Positions 7,586 to 15,657 of a stretch of DNA of 64,000 bases are shown here, piece after piece. Below the pieces are notes generated by a model. The model saw nothing but the letters and a program-made list of their open reading frames with translations. It did no database searches and was not told where the DNA came from. Every line of letters starts with the position of its first letter. Position 1 is the first letter of the stretch. Source of the DNA: Kribbella sp. NBC_00382 (GTDB lineage Bacteria > Actinomycetota > Actinomycetes > Propionibacteriales > Kribbellaceae); assembly GCF_036067295.1 (NCBI RefSeq), contig NZ_CP107954.1, positions 4,836,001 to 4,900,000 on the forward strand, in the 5' to 3' direction. The translations under genes and the position numbers were made by a program.

Positions 7586-8338
7586 GTTGCGGGGTCCGCC
7601 GGCGACGTACAGGACCTGGCCGGAGACGAAGCCGGCCTCTTCGCTGCAGAAGAACGACGCGGCGGCGGCGATGTCCTCCGGCTTGCCGGTCCGGTTCACC
7701 GGGATGGTGGCCGCGGTGGCCTTCTTGAACTCCTCGAAGTCGACGCCGACCCGGGCCGCGGTGGCCGCGGTCATGTCGGTCTCGATGAAGCCCGGCGCGA
7801 TCGCGTTCGCGGTGACGCCGAACTTGCCCAGCTCGAAGGCCAGCGTCTTGGCCAGCCCCTGCAGGCCGGCCTTCGCGGCGGCGTAGTTGGACTGACCGCG
7901 GTTGCCCAGGGCGGAAGTGGAGGAGAGGAAGACCATCCGGCCGTAGCCGGCGTCGACCATGTGCTTCTGGCAGGCCTTCGACATCAGGAAGCTGCCACGC
8001 AGGTGCACCGACATGACGGTGTCCCAGTCGTCCTCGGACATCTTGAAGAGCAGGTTGTCGCGCAGTACGCCGGCGTTGTTCACCAGGATCGTCGGCGCGC
8101 CCAGCTCGGCCACCACTCGCTCGACGGCCGCGGTGACCTGATCACCCTTGCTGACGTCGCAGCCGATCGCGACGGCCTTGCCGCCCGCCTCGGTGATCGC
8201 GTCGACGGTCCCGGCGCAGGCCGCTTCGTCCAGGTCGAGTACTGCGACGGCGTTGCCGTCGGCGGCGAGCCGCTGCGCCACAGCGGCGCCGATTCCCCGG
8301 GCTGCCCCGGTCACGATCGCCACGCGCTGCTCGCTCAT
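7583..8338 (-). CDS. Short-chain dehydrogenase/reductase, FabG-like
   Basis: A 251-residue classical SDR. The NAD(P) loop is TGAARGIG (residues 10-17), NNAGV follows near 88, the catalytic Ser lies in FLSSTSALG and the Tyr-Lys pair in YAAAKAG, with the usual PGFIETDMT after it. The length and motifs fit 3-oxoacyl-ACP/CoA reductases; with the downstream MaoC-like gene it looks like a reductase-dehydratase pair of a fatty-acid or acyl-CoA pathway. The start has GGGAG about 10 nt upstream. It is divergent from the thioesterase gene at 8431, sharing a 92-nt promoter region. Confidence 0.88.
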   Translation of the reverse strand: MSEQRVAIVTGAARGIGAAVAQRLAADGNAVAVLDLDEAACAGTVDAITEAGGKAVAIGCDVSKGDQVTAAVERVVAELGAPTILVNNAGVLRDNLLFKMSEDDWDTVMSVHLRGSFLMSKACQKHMVDAGYGRMVFLSSTSALGNRGQSNYAAAKAGLQGLAKTLAFELGKFGVTANAIAPGFIETDMTAATAARVGVDFEEFKKATAATIPVNRTGKPEDIAAAASFFCSEEAGFVSGQVLYVAGGPRN

Positions 8339-8430
8339 ACCGCCTGCTCCCTACTGATCGGTTCGTGTCCGGGGATGACATTACCCACGTTCGGTGATGG
8401 CCGGTGCGGTCAGGATGCGATGATCGCCGT

Positions 8431-8859
8431 GTGGATCATCACAACCGGCACGTTTACCACTGTCCGCTCCGCTGGGGTGACATGGACGCGCTGGGCCACG
8501 TCAACAACGGCCGGTACGTCGACTACCTCCAGGACGCGCGCGTCGACTTCCTGTTCCGGACCGCCAAGGAGCTCGGCGCCGACGACCTGGAGACCGGGCT
8601 GCTGGTCGCCCGGCACGAGGTCGAGTACCGGCGGCCGCTCGTCTTCCGGCCCGAACCGGTCCGGATCGAGCTGTGGATCAGCGAGATCAAGGCCGCTTCG
8701 TTCGTGGTCGACTACGAGATCCTGGACGTTACTGCCGGCGACCGGGTGACCTATGTGGAGGCGCGGACCCGGCTCGTTCCCTTCGATTTCGCCGCCAACC
8801 GCCTGCGCCGGATCACCCCGGTCGAGCGGACGGCGCTGGAGAAGCTGGTGGGATCGTGA
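8431..8859 (+). CDS. 4HBT-type acyl-CoA thioesterase
   Basis: A 142-residue hotdog protein starting at a GTG (MDHHNRHVYHCPLRW). The YbgC-like active-site stretch is RWGDMDALGHVNNGRY, with the catalytic Asp in the first turn and the DALGHVNN core, followed by EVEYRRPLVF. These enzymes hydrolyse acyl-CoA or aromatic-CoA thioesters. It is followed with a 4-nt GTGA overlap by a second, similar thioesterase, so the two are co-translated and may form a heteromer. A start 9 codons further upstream is possible but less family-like. Confidence 0.85.
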   Translation: MDHHNRHVYHCPLRWGDMDALGHVNNGRYVDYLQDARVDFLFRTAKELGADDLETGLLVARHEVEYRRPLVFRPEPVRIELWISEIKAASFVVDYEILDVTAGDRVTYVEARTRLVPFDFAANRLRRITPVERTALEKLVGS

Positions 8860-9275
8860 CCTTCAGTCATCCCGTTCTGGTCCGGTGGTCCGACATCGAC
8901 TCCTACGACCATGTGAACAACGTCCGGTACTTCGACTACTTCCAGGAGGCCCGGATCCTGTTCCTGGCGTCATTGGTCGGTGTGGAGGGCGACTATTTTG
9001 CGCACTACCCGGTGGTACTGGTGAGTCAGACCGTCGATTACCTCCGCCCGATCCTGCTGCGGCACCCGCCGTACGACGTGGACGTCTGGGTCGAGGCGGT
9101 CGGGCGTACGTCGTACACACTGGGGTCCCGGATCGTCGACCGGACGGGTGGGGGCGAGGACATCTATGCGCGGGCGACGTCGGTACTGGTCGCGGTGGAT
9201 GGTTCGACCCATGCGAAGCGGGAGCTCAGCGATGCCGAACGGGACGCCCTCGTGCGGCACGTTTCGGTGGCTTGA
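8856..9275 (+). CDS. 4HBT-type acyl-CoA thioesterase (second of the pair)
   Basis: A 139-residue hotdog thioesterase whose GTG overlaps the stop of the first by 4 nt. The active-site region reads RWSDIDSYDHVNNVRYFDY, then QTVDYLRPILLRHPPY; it resembles the first protein throughout, so this is an old tandem duplication. In actinobacteria such genes often sit beside glbO, as here (the next gene starts 15 nt on). The substrate is not predictable beyond an acyl thioester. Confidence 0.85.
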   Translation: MTFSHPVLVRWSDIDSYDHVNNVRYFDYFQEARILFLASLVGVEGDYFAHYPVVLVSQTVDYLRPILLRHPPYDVDVWVEAVGRTSYTLGSRIVDRTGGGEDIYARATSVLVAVDGSTHAKRELSDAERDALVRHVSVA

Positions 9276-9290
9276 GACACTGATCACGAT

Positions 9291-9710
9291 ATGAGCGAGC
9301 CGATGAGTTTCTACGACGCCGTGGGCGGGGCCGACACCTTCCACCGGTTGGTGGCCGCCTTCTACCGCGGGGTCGCCGCCGACCCGGAGCTGCGCGCGAT
9401 GTACCCGGAGGACGATCTCGGCCCGGCCGAGGTGCGCTTCCGGATGTTCCTCGAGCAGTACTGGGGCGGGCCGCGGACGTACTCCGAGCAGCGCGGGCAC
9501 CCCCGGCTGCGGATGCGGCACAACCCCTTCGCCGTCACCCCGAGCGCCCGGGACAGCTGGCTCGGGCACATGCGGGCAGCCCTCGACGAGATCAAGCTGG
9601 AGCCGGATCGCGACGAGGAGATCTGGAAGTACATGGTGATGGCCGCGCACAGCATGGTGAACACCGACGAACCGAACTACCCGGGCGCGATCGACGTGGC
9701 CGGCAACTGA
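9291..9710 (+). CDS. glbO: Group II truncated haemoglobin (trHbO)
   Basis: A 139-residue truncated globin. The E/F region is typical of the O group: YWGGPRTYSEQRGHPRLRMR, in which the His of GHPRLRMRH region includes the proximal ligand, and the G-helix Trp is in SWLGHMRAAL. The B10 Tyr lies in AFYRGV. Such proteins bind O2 tightly and are linked to redox or respiratory functions at the membrane. It follows the two thioesterase genes closely and precedes an OsmC-family gene, which fits a small redox/lipid cluster. Confidence 0.93.
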   Translation: MSEPMSFYDAVGGADTFHRLVAAFYRGVAADPELRAMYPEDDLGPAEVRFRMFLEQYWGGPRTYSEQRGHPRLRMRHNPFAVTPSARDSWLGHMRAALDEIKLEPDRDEEIWKYMVMAAHSMVNTDEPNYPGAIDVAGN

Positions 9711-9732
9711 CTTCTGAGGAGTGACAAAGAGC

Positions 9733-10164
9733 ATGGCTGCTATTCGCACCGCCAAGGCCCACTGGGAAGGCTCGCTGCTGGAGGGGGCCGGCAAGGTCAA
9801 CCTCGAGTCGTCGAAGCTCGGCTCCTTCGACGTGACCTGGGCCGCCCGGTCCAACGACAAGGCCGAAGGCATCACCAGCCCCGAAGAGCTGATCGCCGCC
9901 GCCCACTCGACCTGCTTCTCGATGGCCCTGTCGCACGCCCTGGCCGGCGCCGGCAACGCGCCTGAGTCGATCGACACCACCGCCGACGTCACCTTCGTCC
10001 CCGGCGAGGGCATCACCGGCATCAAACTCTCCGTCAACGGCAAGGTCCCCGGCCTGACCGCCGACGAGTTCGCCCAGTTCGCCGAAGAAGCCAAAAAGAA
10101 CTGCCCCGTCTCCCAGGCCCTCTCCGGCACCACCATCACCCTGGACGTCACCTTCACCGCCTGA
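9733..10164 (+). CDS. OsmC family peroxiredoxin
   Basis: A 143-residue protein with both reactive cysteines of the Ohr/OsmC family: one in HSTCFSMALSHAL (about residue 64) and one in KKNCPVSQAL (about 124). The N-terminal strand region GKVNLESSKLGSFDVTW is typical of OsmC. These enzymes reduce organic hydroperoxides with a dithiol partner. I chose the ATG at 9733 over an upstream GTG at 9721, because the GAGGAG at 9716-9721 would overlap the latter. A strong terminator follows at 10179-10211. Confidence 0.88.
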   Translation: MAAIRTAKAHWEGSLLEGAGKVNLESSKLGSFDVTWAARSNDKAEGITSPEELIAAAHSTCFSMALSHALAGAGNAPESIDTTADVTFVPGEGITGIKLSVNGKVPGLTADEFAQFAEEAKKNCPVSQALSGTTITLDVTFTA

Positions 10165-10178
10165 TCTCCTGTACGCCG

Positions 10179-10211
10179 CCGGCGCCGACCTCCTGTGGGG
10201 GTCGGCGCCGG
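10179..10211. terminator. Hairpin terminator after the OsmC gene
   Basis: A 12-bp perfect GC-rich stem (10179-10190 with 10200-10211) has a 9-nt loop and is followed by a short T-containing stretch. It lies between the convergent genes ending at 10164 and 10226, so it may stop transcription from both sides. Confidence 0.75.
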
Positions 10212-10225
10212 AGCTATTTCGGGGG

Positions 10226-10945
10226 TTATGGGTGGTAGCCGTAGAGGTGGGTCCAGTTGTGCGGCGAGGTGGAGAGCAGCTGGTGGGTGATGTCTTCGGC
10301 GGCTTGTGCGGGGTCTGCCTGGGTGCTGTTGAGGTGGAGTAGTTGCTGGCTGGTTCCGCTGAACGAAAGTACGACGCCTTCTGCTTTCCATGCCGGGGTT
10401 ACCCATGTCAGGGGCAAGTCCGGCGGCAGGGTGAGATTCATCGGTGTGAGGCGTTCATCGAGGAGGCGGGCGAGCTTGCGTCGCGGAGTTTCCCAGGAGC
10501 GGTCGGCCGTCGCGCGCTGGACTTCGGCGACGTACTGGGCGTAGTCGAAGTGGAGATCAGGGAGCTGCCAGGGCTTGCCGTCGTGGTCGGCGGCCATAGG
10601 GGCGGTGGGGCCGGTGAAGACTCCGACATAGTCACGGAAGTCGACCCAGGAGATCCGCTTGCGGTCCGGGGAGGCGACGACGAACGGAGCGATGACGCCG
10701 CAGCCGGCCTCGCCGCAGGAGCATCGGTACAGGGCGACGCGGTGGCCGGCGTCATCGGGGATCAGCGGAGACGGCCGGCCAAGCATCTTGCCGGGATCGA
10801 AGCCCTGCCAGTCCTTTGCGACCTTCGCGAACGGGCTCTCGCCGTTGACCCGGATGCTGAGAACGGGCCAGTCCGGTACGCCGGGCGTTTCGAACTCGAG
10901 GGTGAGGACTGCAAGGTCGTGAGTGGCCTTGGATGCATCGTTCAT
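10226..10945 (-). CDS. Conserved protein of unknown function
   Basis: A 239-residue soluble protein starting MNDASKATHDLAVLTLEFET. The open frame continues far upstream through the neighbouring gene, but composition and antisense overlap argue for the ATG at 10945. A Cys cluster, YRCSCGEAGCGVIAPFV near residues 75-90, could bind a metal. Tryptophans and prolines are frequent in the C-terminal half. I do not recognise the family. It is divergent from the gene at 11135, with a 189-nt shared upstream region. Confidence 0.6.
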   Translation of the reverse strand: MNDASKATHDLAVLTLEFETPGVPDWPVLSIRVNGESPFAKVAKDWQGFDPGKMLGRPSPLIPDDAGHRVALYRCSCGEAGCGVIAPFVVASPDRKRISWVDFRDYVGVFTGPTAPMAADHDGKPWQLPDLHFDYAQYVAEVQRATADRSWETPRRKLARLLDERLTPMNLTLPPDLPLTWVTPAWKAEGVVLSFSGTSQQLLHLNSTQADPAQAAEDITHQLLSTSPHNWTHLYGYHP

Positions 10946-11134
10946 GCGAGGGACGTTTTGCGGCACGCCGTAGCCATCGTCGAGGCTGACGAAGGGTGCC
11001 AGCCAGAAGCCGTGACTGTACCGTCGGCAACCATCCGCCGCGAGACATTTTCCGCGCCCGTACTTGTGTCGGGTGCATGGTGGACGCCGGGATCTCGGCC
11101 TACCCTGGCAGCAGTTGCGACCGGAGGTGGAGCG

Positions 11135-12007
11135 ATGTCTCCTGTGGACTTTCCGACTGAGGATCCGGTGCCGCTCGATGTGACTGGGACTTGGGATCTG
11201 CAGCAGCAGGTCGACGAGATCACTGCACTGGTGGAGCGTGAACAGGCGCTCGATGGCGGGCTCTCGTGGGACACCGATGCACGTGCGGTGGTGGTCCGCC
11301 TTGTCGGGCCGGTCGATGAGGCGTCGGGCTCGGTGGGGCAACTCAAGGCATCCGTCCTCGCTGCGGCCGGGGACTTGAGTGTGGAATTCAGATCGGTGCG
11401 GTACTCCCGGGTCGAACTGCAACAGTTGGCTGACGACCTCTTCTACGACCCGGACCTCCGCGGGATCAGCGGCGGTTGGAATGCCTTTGCGAATCAGGTC
11501 GAGGTCATGGTCCGGCTCGACTCGGACAACTCGCAGTACTTGCTCGATCGGCTCCGGGCACTCGAGGACGACCGGATCCAGATCGTCCCGTTTACACCGA
11601 CCCCGTATGACTGGGGAAGACGGAGGCGAACCCGACCCGCGGCTGACCCCGCCCTGGCTACCGGGTCGGTAGTGGTGCCGGGTCTGTCGGTTCAGCGCTT
11701 GATCGCCATTGAGGCGATGCAGGCGCAGTTGATCGGGGCTCTGGAGGTCGACGCGTCGACGAATTGTTTGATGTTCCGGGCTGGGAGCATGTTGCTGGAA
11801 GTCGCCTGGCCGTGGGGTTGGCGCGCAGAGCTCCGCTCGGGCGAGATCGCCCTCGTCGACGAACGCGGGGAGACGGTCTGCTGGGTAGGGGAGGAGATCT
11901 CCATCGGTGGAGGTTTTGTGGACGCCGCCACGGCAGACATCGTGTCGTGTGCAGGCCACAGTCGAGTCTTCATAGCGAGCGGGGCAGTTCGGGTGGACGA
12001 GGTCTGA
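11135..12007 (+). CDS. Protein of unknown function
   Basis: A 290-residue soluble protein. The ATG at 11135 has GGAGG at 11123-11127, which decides the start over the open frame upstream. The N-terminal half mixes acidic helices and strands (DLQQQVDEITALVEREQAL); the C-terminal third (MFRAGSMLLEVAWPWGWRAEL onward) looks like a compact beta domain. There is no signal peptide or membrane segment and no motif I recognise. It ends 1 nt before the next start, so the pair is an operon. Confidence 0.55.
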   Translation: MSPVDFPTEDPVPLDVTGTWDLQQQVDEITALVEREQALDGGLSWDTDARAVVVRLVGPVDEASGSVGQLKASVLAAAGDLSVEFRSVRYSRVELQQLADDLFYDPDLRGISGGWNAFANQVEVMVRLDSDNSQYLLDRLRALEDDRIQIVPFTPTPYDWGRRRRTRPAADPALATGSVVVPGLSVQRLIAIEAMQAQLIGALEVDASTNCLMFRAGSMLLEVAWPWGWRAELRSGEIALVDERGETVCWVGEEISIGGGFVDAATADIVSCAGHSRVFIASGAVRVDEV

Positions 12008-12008
12008 G

Positions 12009-12569
12009 ATGCCTGGGAAGCGCATTCGCGAGGAGCCGGCGACGGCCTCGGTGGATCTGCCGGTTGTGCGGAGGTGGGTCGAGCGCAATCCGGGTGTGGG
12101 TGCGCGGCTCACGGAAACCGTCGAGCACGGCGGTGGCCGAGTGGTTCTGGTGATCAGTGTCCCGCTTGAGGCGGAGATGCTGAGGGCGAAGGCCGAGCTC
12201 GTTCCGCTCGTACAGTCTCCCGAGTTGCTCCGCTTCAGACGCTGGCAGCCGACCGAGCAGGAAACCGAGTGGACCCTGCAATGGGTACTAGGCCTCATGC
12301 GCAGGCAGTGGGACCTCAATCTGCCAACCCAGATCACCTCGACGGGCCCCCACCCGGATTCCGGCCTCATCATGATCGCCCTCAACCGCGTAGACCCCGC
12401 CTACGCCACCGAACTAGAGGCCCGAGGCAACGGCCTCACCCTCGTCCTACCCGAACCAGAGAATCCCGTCCCGCTGACCGTCGTAGGCCCTTTCTCATGC
12501 GACAACCGCCTCCCTAACACGGAAACCCCAACCTGGGTCACCACAGAAAAACCCCGAGCCGACCGCTGA
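12009..12569 (+). CDS. Protein of unknown function
   Basis: A 186-residue basic protein beginning MPGKRIREEPATASVDLPVV. Its ATG lies 1 nt after the stop of the preceding gene, indicating translational coupling. The segment VVLVISVPLEAEMLRAKAEL followed by a run of Gln/Glu/Trp helices is the most structured part; the end is Pro/Thr-rich. No family is recognised and no export signal is present. The repeat tract near the DUF222 gene begins about 250 nt further on. Confidence 0.55.
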   Translation: MPGKRIREEPATASVDLPVVRRWVERNPGVGARLTETVEHGGGRVVLVISVPLEAEMLRAKAELVPLVQSPELLRFRRWQPTEQETEWTLQWVLGLMRRQWDLNLPTQITSTGPHPDSGLIMIALNRVDPAYATELEARGNGLTLVLPEPENPVPLTVVGPFSCDNRLPNTETPTWVTTEKPRADR

Positions 12570-13115
12570 CTTGAGCCGAGCATGCTGGCAAGAGCGCAGC
12601 AGCATCCAGCCCTCTGACCGCAGCACGCCGAGAAGGTGACCTACCGGCGCCTAGGCAATCGCCGACGCCGGGCGTGAGGCGCCGCCGCATCCGCGAGGAA
12701 GGTGGCGAGATCACTGGGGCGGAGACCTAGGCAGCAGATGGCCCGGACCAGGTCCCCGGCCAAGCAAAGGTGTTGCAGGCTTACCTCAGTGTCTATGCCG
12801 GCGCATGCGCCAGCGCCCGTCAAGCGACGTTTGCCCGGTGCCGGTGCCGGTGCCGGTGCCGGTGCAGACGGTCCCAGTGCCAGTGCCAGTGCCGACAGTG
12901 CTCGCGCCGGCAGACGTCGCGCCGGCAGAGGTCGCGCCGGCAGAGGTCGCGCAAGCGACAGTGCCCGTGCCCTGCAAGCGACAGTGCCCGTTTAAGCGAC
13001 AGTGCCGGTGACCGTGCAAGCGACAGTGCTGACGGTGCCCGTGTAAGCGACGGTGCCGGTGCTGGTGGCAGCTCTAAGGCCGATGCTGACATCCCGGCCA
13101 GAAGGCGTGTTGGTG
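12570..13115. repeat. Gene-free 546-nt stretch with short-period repeats
   Basis: The first 250 nt hold nothing clear. From about 12820 the sequence becomes repetitive: five CCGGTG hexamers (12835-12864), three CCAGTG hexamers (12874-12891), about three 15-bp units GTCGCGCCGGCAGAG (12901-12945) and five copies of AAGCGACAGTGC or one-base variants (12953, 12976, 12994, 13018, 13044). Spacing of the last series is 23, 18, 24 and 26 nt. Frames through it are low-complexity, and a 60-codon minus-strand frame (12641-12823) shows no support. It abuts the 3' end of the DUF222-HNH gene. Confidence 0.75.
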
Positions 13116-14699
13116 TCAGGCGCTGTCGGCCCAGGGGTCGAAGTCAGCTGTACCCCGGCTGCCGGAGGGGATGTCGGCGGCGGCTGGCGGTTCCGCTGCC
13201 GTGGTGTTGTCTCCCCAGGGGTCGACTGCTGCTACTTCCTCGGGGCTGATCCAACCGATGTCGTCGACATAGGACCACCGCCATCCGGGTCTGCCTGCCG
13301 GGCCGGTGTCGGTGCACACGCCTGCTATCTCGCCAGAGATGGACTGACCCCAAAGGGCAGCGTCAGAGGTCGCCGGTGCTGTTTCCGTGCCGCTCGCCGG
13401 AGGCCAGAAGGTATCGGCCGTCGTCGCGGGTGGCGAGCAGGGGTCAGTTGCCGTCGTCGCGAGTGCGGTGGCGGGAGTACTGCTGGGCTGGTTGAGTTTT
13501 CGTCCGGTGTTTGGTCGGGGTGGGTCGGCCCAGGTGGGGCGGGTGACTTGGACCTGGTTGTTGATGATGGTGATGGTCCAGTGGCCGTCGTGCAGGGATG
13601 TGTGGTCGACCCGGCACAGCAAGACGAGGTTGGCGAGGCTGGTGACACCGCCGTCGGCCCAGCTGATCAGGTGGTGGGCGTCGCAGTAGATCGGTGGAGC
13701 GTGGCAGACGACGCAGCCTCGGTCGCGCTGGTTCAGGGCGTTGCGCAGGCCGTCGGTGACGTACCGCTTCTCCCGGCCGACATCCAACGGCTGACTGTCT
13801 GAGCCGAGCACGACCGGGATGATCCCGGCGTCGCAGGCGAGGCGGCGGATCGCGGAGGCGGACAGGCCGTCGCCGTAGGTCAGGTCACCGGTCGCCTGCC
13901 GACCGGCTTCGAGGAGGTCGTCGAGGTTGATGGTGACGGTGATGTGCGGCTTGACACCGCCGCGGGTCGGGAGGTCACCGGAGGCCAGGGAGATGTCGAG
14001 GGCATCGATCAGCGCGTCGGCCTGGCGTTTGCCGCGCGACCGGGGATCCGGCTCACCCTCGGAGGTTTTGTGGGGTTTGGCGCCGGTCTGCAGGACTGTC
14101 TGCAGTTTCTCGGCGTTCTCGCCCGCGAGGTAGCCACCGAACTTCACCCCGTCCTCGGCCTTGGTCACCCACACTTCTTCGCGCTGGCGGGCGGCGTTTT
14201 CGCGGGGTTCGGGGCCGTCGGTGTCGAGGATGTTGCGGACCTGTACACCCATCGACTGCAGTTCGTTCGGCTTCATGTGGCGGGCGGCCTGGACCATCTG
14301 TGTCGCGGCTGCGTCGAGTTCTTCGACTGGGACGTTCGCGGACTTCGGGATCTGTTCCAGGGCGGACATGATGGCGCGTGCCTGGGCCAGGTTCAGCACT
14401 ACGCCGTCCTCGGGGATCACGTTGCCCGGGGTGGGCAGCGCGGCGGCCACGGCCGGGTACTTGCGCAGGTCGACGGCCAGCTTCACGCGCCGGGTGGCGT
14501 CGGCCAGGTCGAGGCGGTAGCGGTGGGCGAGGAGCCGGGGAAGGTCGTGAGCGCCGAGGGTCTTGGCGTACCTGTTCTGTTCCAACCGGTCCAGGATCTT
14601 GATCTCGCGCGACTCCAAAACAGCTATTTTCGCGCGCGTGACATCGAGATCGGACAGCGCTTCGCTGTCGCTCATCGTCTCCACGTCACGATCGTCCAT
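13116..14699 (-). CDS. DUF222 / HNH endonuclease-domain protein (13E12 repeat family)
   Basis: A 527-residue protein. Residues 1-330 form the helical DUF222 region; the HNH nuclease motif follows near residues 345-390: CVVCHAPPIYCDAHH, W, GG and NLVLLCRVDHTSLHDG, with the Cys pairs and His residues expected for a zinc-stabilised beta-beta-alpha-metal site. The last 120 residues are Pro/Ala/Thr-rich and end acidic. Members of this family occur in many copies in actinobacterial genomes, and REP13E12 of mycobacteria is a repetitive element. Here it is flanked by tandem repeats on both sides. Its cellular role is not established. Confidence 0.88.
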   Translation of the reverse strand: MDDRDVETMSDSEALSDLDVTRAKIAVLESREIKILDRLEQNRYAKTLGAHDLPRLLAHRYRLDLADATRRVKLAVDLRKYPAVAAALPTPGNVIPEDGVVLNLAQARAIMSALEQIPKSANVPVEELDAAATQMVQAARHMKPNELQSMGVQVRNILDTDGPEPRENAARQREEVWVTKAEDGVKFGGYLAGENAEKLQTVLQTGAKPHKTSEGEPDPRSRGKRQADALIDALDISLASGDLPTRGGVKPHITVTINLDDLLEAGRQATGDLTYGDGLSASAIRRLACDAGIIPVVLGSDSQPLDVGREKRYVTDGLRNALNQRDRGCVVCHAPPIYCDAHHLISWADGGVTSLANLVLLCRVDHTSLHDGHWTITIINNQVQVTRPTWADPPRPNTGRKLNQPSSTPATALATTATDPCSPPATTADTFWPPASGTETAPATSDAALWGQSISGEIAGVCTDTGPAGRPGWRWSYVDDIGWISPEEVAAVDPWGDNTTAAEPPAAADIPSGSRGTADFDPWADSA

Positions 14700-14984
14700 A
14701 CCTCAAAGGCTAGACCGCGCCGCCGACAGTTTCTGGCCGGAATCCCCTTATCCACAAGGTGAATTCCTCACCACTTCAAACCACCCGAACACCTGTAGAT
14801 TGAATGGACCGGTCACCGCCCGACCTCGATGTGGTGAACTCGATCGCCAAGCAGATCGCCGCTCATTCCTCGACTCGACATCGTCCGCGTTCGGGGCCAG
14901 TGCCGGGCTTTGGTCGCTCGGCGACCAGTCCGCCGGGCCACGCAGTACGAGCCGGCTGCTCGAGTGCGCTGCATCGGCGGGTTC
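14700..14984. other. Upstream region of the DUF222-HNH gene
   Basis: This 285-nt stretch lies 5' of the minus-strand nuclease gene. It is the least GC-rich local segment (for example TTATCCACAAGGTGAATTCC near 14748) and probably contains the promoter, but I cannot place defined -35 and -10 boxes. No open frame here looks like a gene. Confidence 0.4.
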
Positions 14985-15610
14985 GGGTGAGCTTGAGACG
15001 CTAACCGGCAATGTGGGCACGGGGGGAACACGCTGTCCCGGCGTGAGTGCGGCATGAGTGCGGCGTGGCTGTGGTGCCAGTCCGCCAGCGCCACGCGGGC
15101 TCGGTAGAGCTGGCGATGGATGCTCATGTGGCTCGGGCGGGGGCAATCCGCTAACGCGCCGAGCGAGTCGGGGTGAAGCTTATGCGCCGACCCGGGTGTG
15201 AGCACAGGCCGCGATGGCGCTAGCCAGCCAGCGCCATGTGGGTTCGGTTGCGCTGGTGGTGAATCCCCTTGTGGTTCGGGTGGGGGCAATTCGCCGGCGC
15301 GTCGAGTGGGTCGGGGTGGGGCTTATGCGCTGGCCCGGTGCGAGTGCGGGGCGGCGCTTGGTGTCAGCCCGCCAGCGCCATGCGGTTTCGGCGGGCAATG
15401 CGGCACACCGTTTGTGGCTCGGGTGGGGGCAATTCGCCGGCGCGTCGAGTGGGTCGGGGTGGGGCTTATGCGCTGGCCCGGGACGAGTGCGGGGCGGCGG
15501 TGGCGTCAGCCCGCCAGTGCTATGCGGTTTCGTCGCGCAATGCGGCACACCGCTTGTGGTTCGGGTGGGGGCAGTTCGCCGGTGCGTCGGGTGAGTCGGG
15601 GGGGGGGACA
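14985..15610. repeat. 143-bp tandem repeat, about 4.3 copies
   Basis: Units start at 15135, 15278, 15421 and 15563, each with a GGGTGGGGGC(A)-type start (GGGCGGGGGC in the first), giving periods of 143, 143 and 142 bp. A more diverged copy lies at about 14985-15134, and the last unit is cut off at about 15610. Copies at 15278 and 15421 are nearly identical, for example in the segment GGTCGGGGTGGGGCTTATGC. The period is not a multiple of three, so the array does not encode a repeat protein even though open frames run through it. It lies between the DUF222-HNH gene and the GH105 gene. Confidence 0.85.
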
Positions 15611-15613
15611 GTA

Positions 15614-15655
15614 GGAAGGCGCCGGGATCCCGCCCCCGGGGTCTCGGCGCCTTCC
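15614..15655. terminator. Terminator of the polysaccharide operon
   Basis: A 10-bp perfect stem (15614-15623 with 15646-15655) extends inward through two G.T-type pairs to about 17 bp around a C-rich loop. It sits 3 nt beyond the stop of the minus-strand GH105 fusion gene and probably ends that operon. Confidence 0.75.
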
Positions 15656-15657
15656 GG

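Noticed and set aside
10946..12385. Minus-strand extension of the gene ending at 10226
   Set aside because: The extra 480 codons cross two plus-strand genes with good starts and lack family-like sequence; the ATG at 10945 was kept.
12641..12823. 60-codon minus-strand ORF in the repeat region
   Set aside because: No ribosome binding site, Arg-rich tail over a GC repeat, and no context supporting a gene.
12953..13055. CRISPR-like series of 12-bp repeats
   Set aside because: Repeats are short, spacing is irregular (18-26 nt), spacers are themselves repetitive and no cas genes are nearby.
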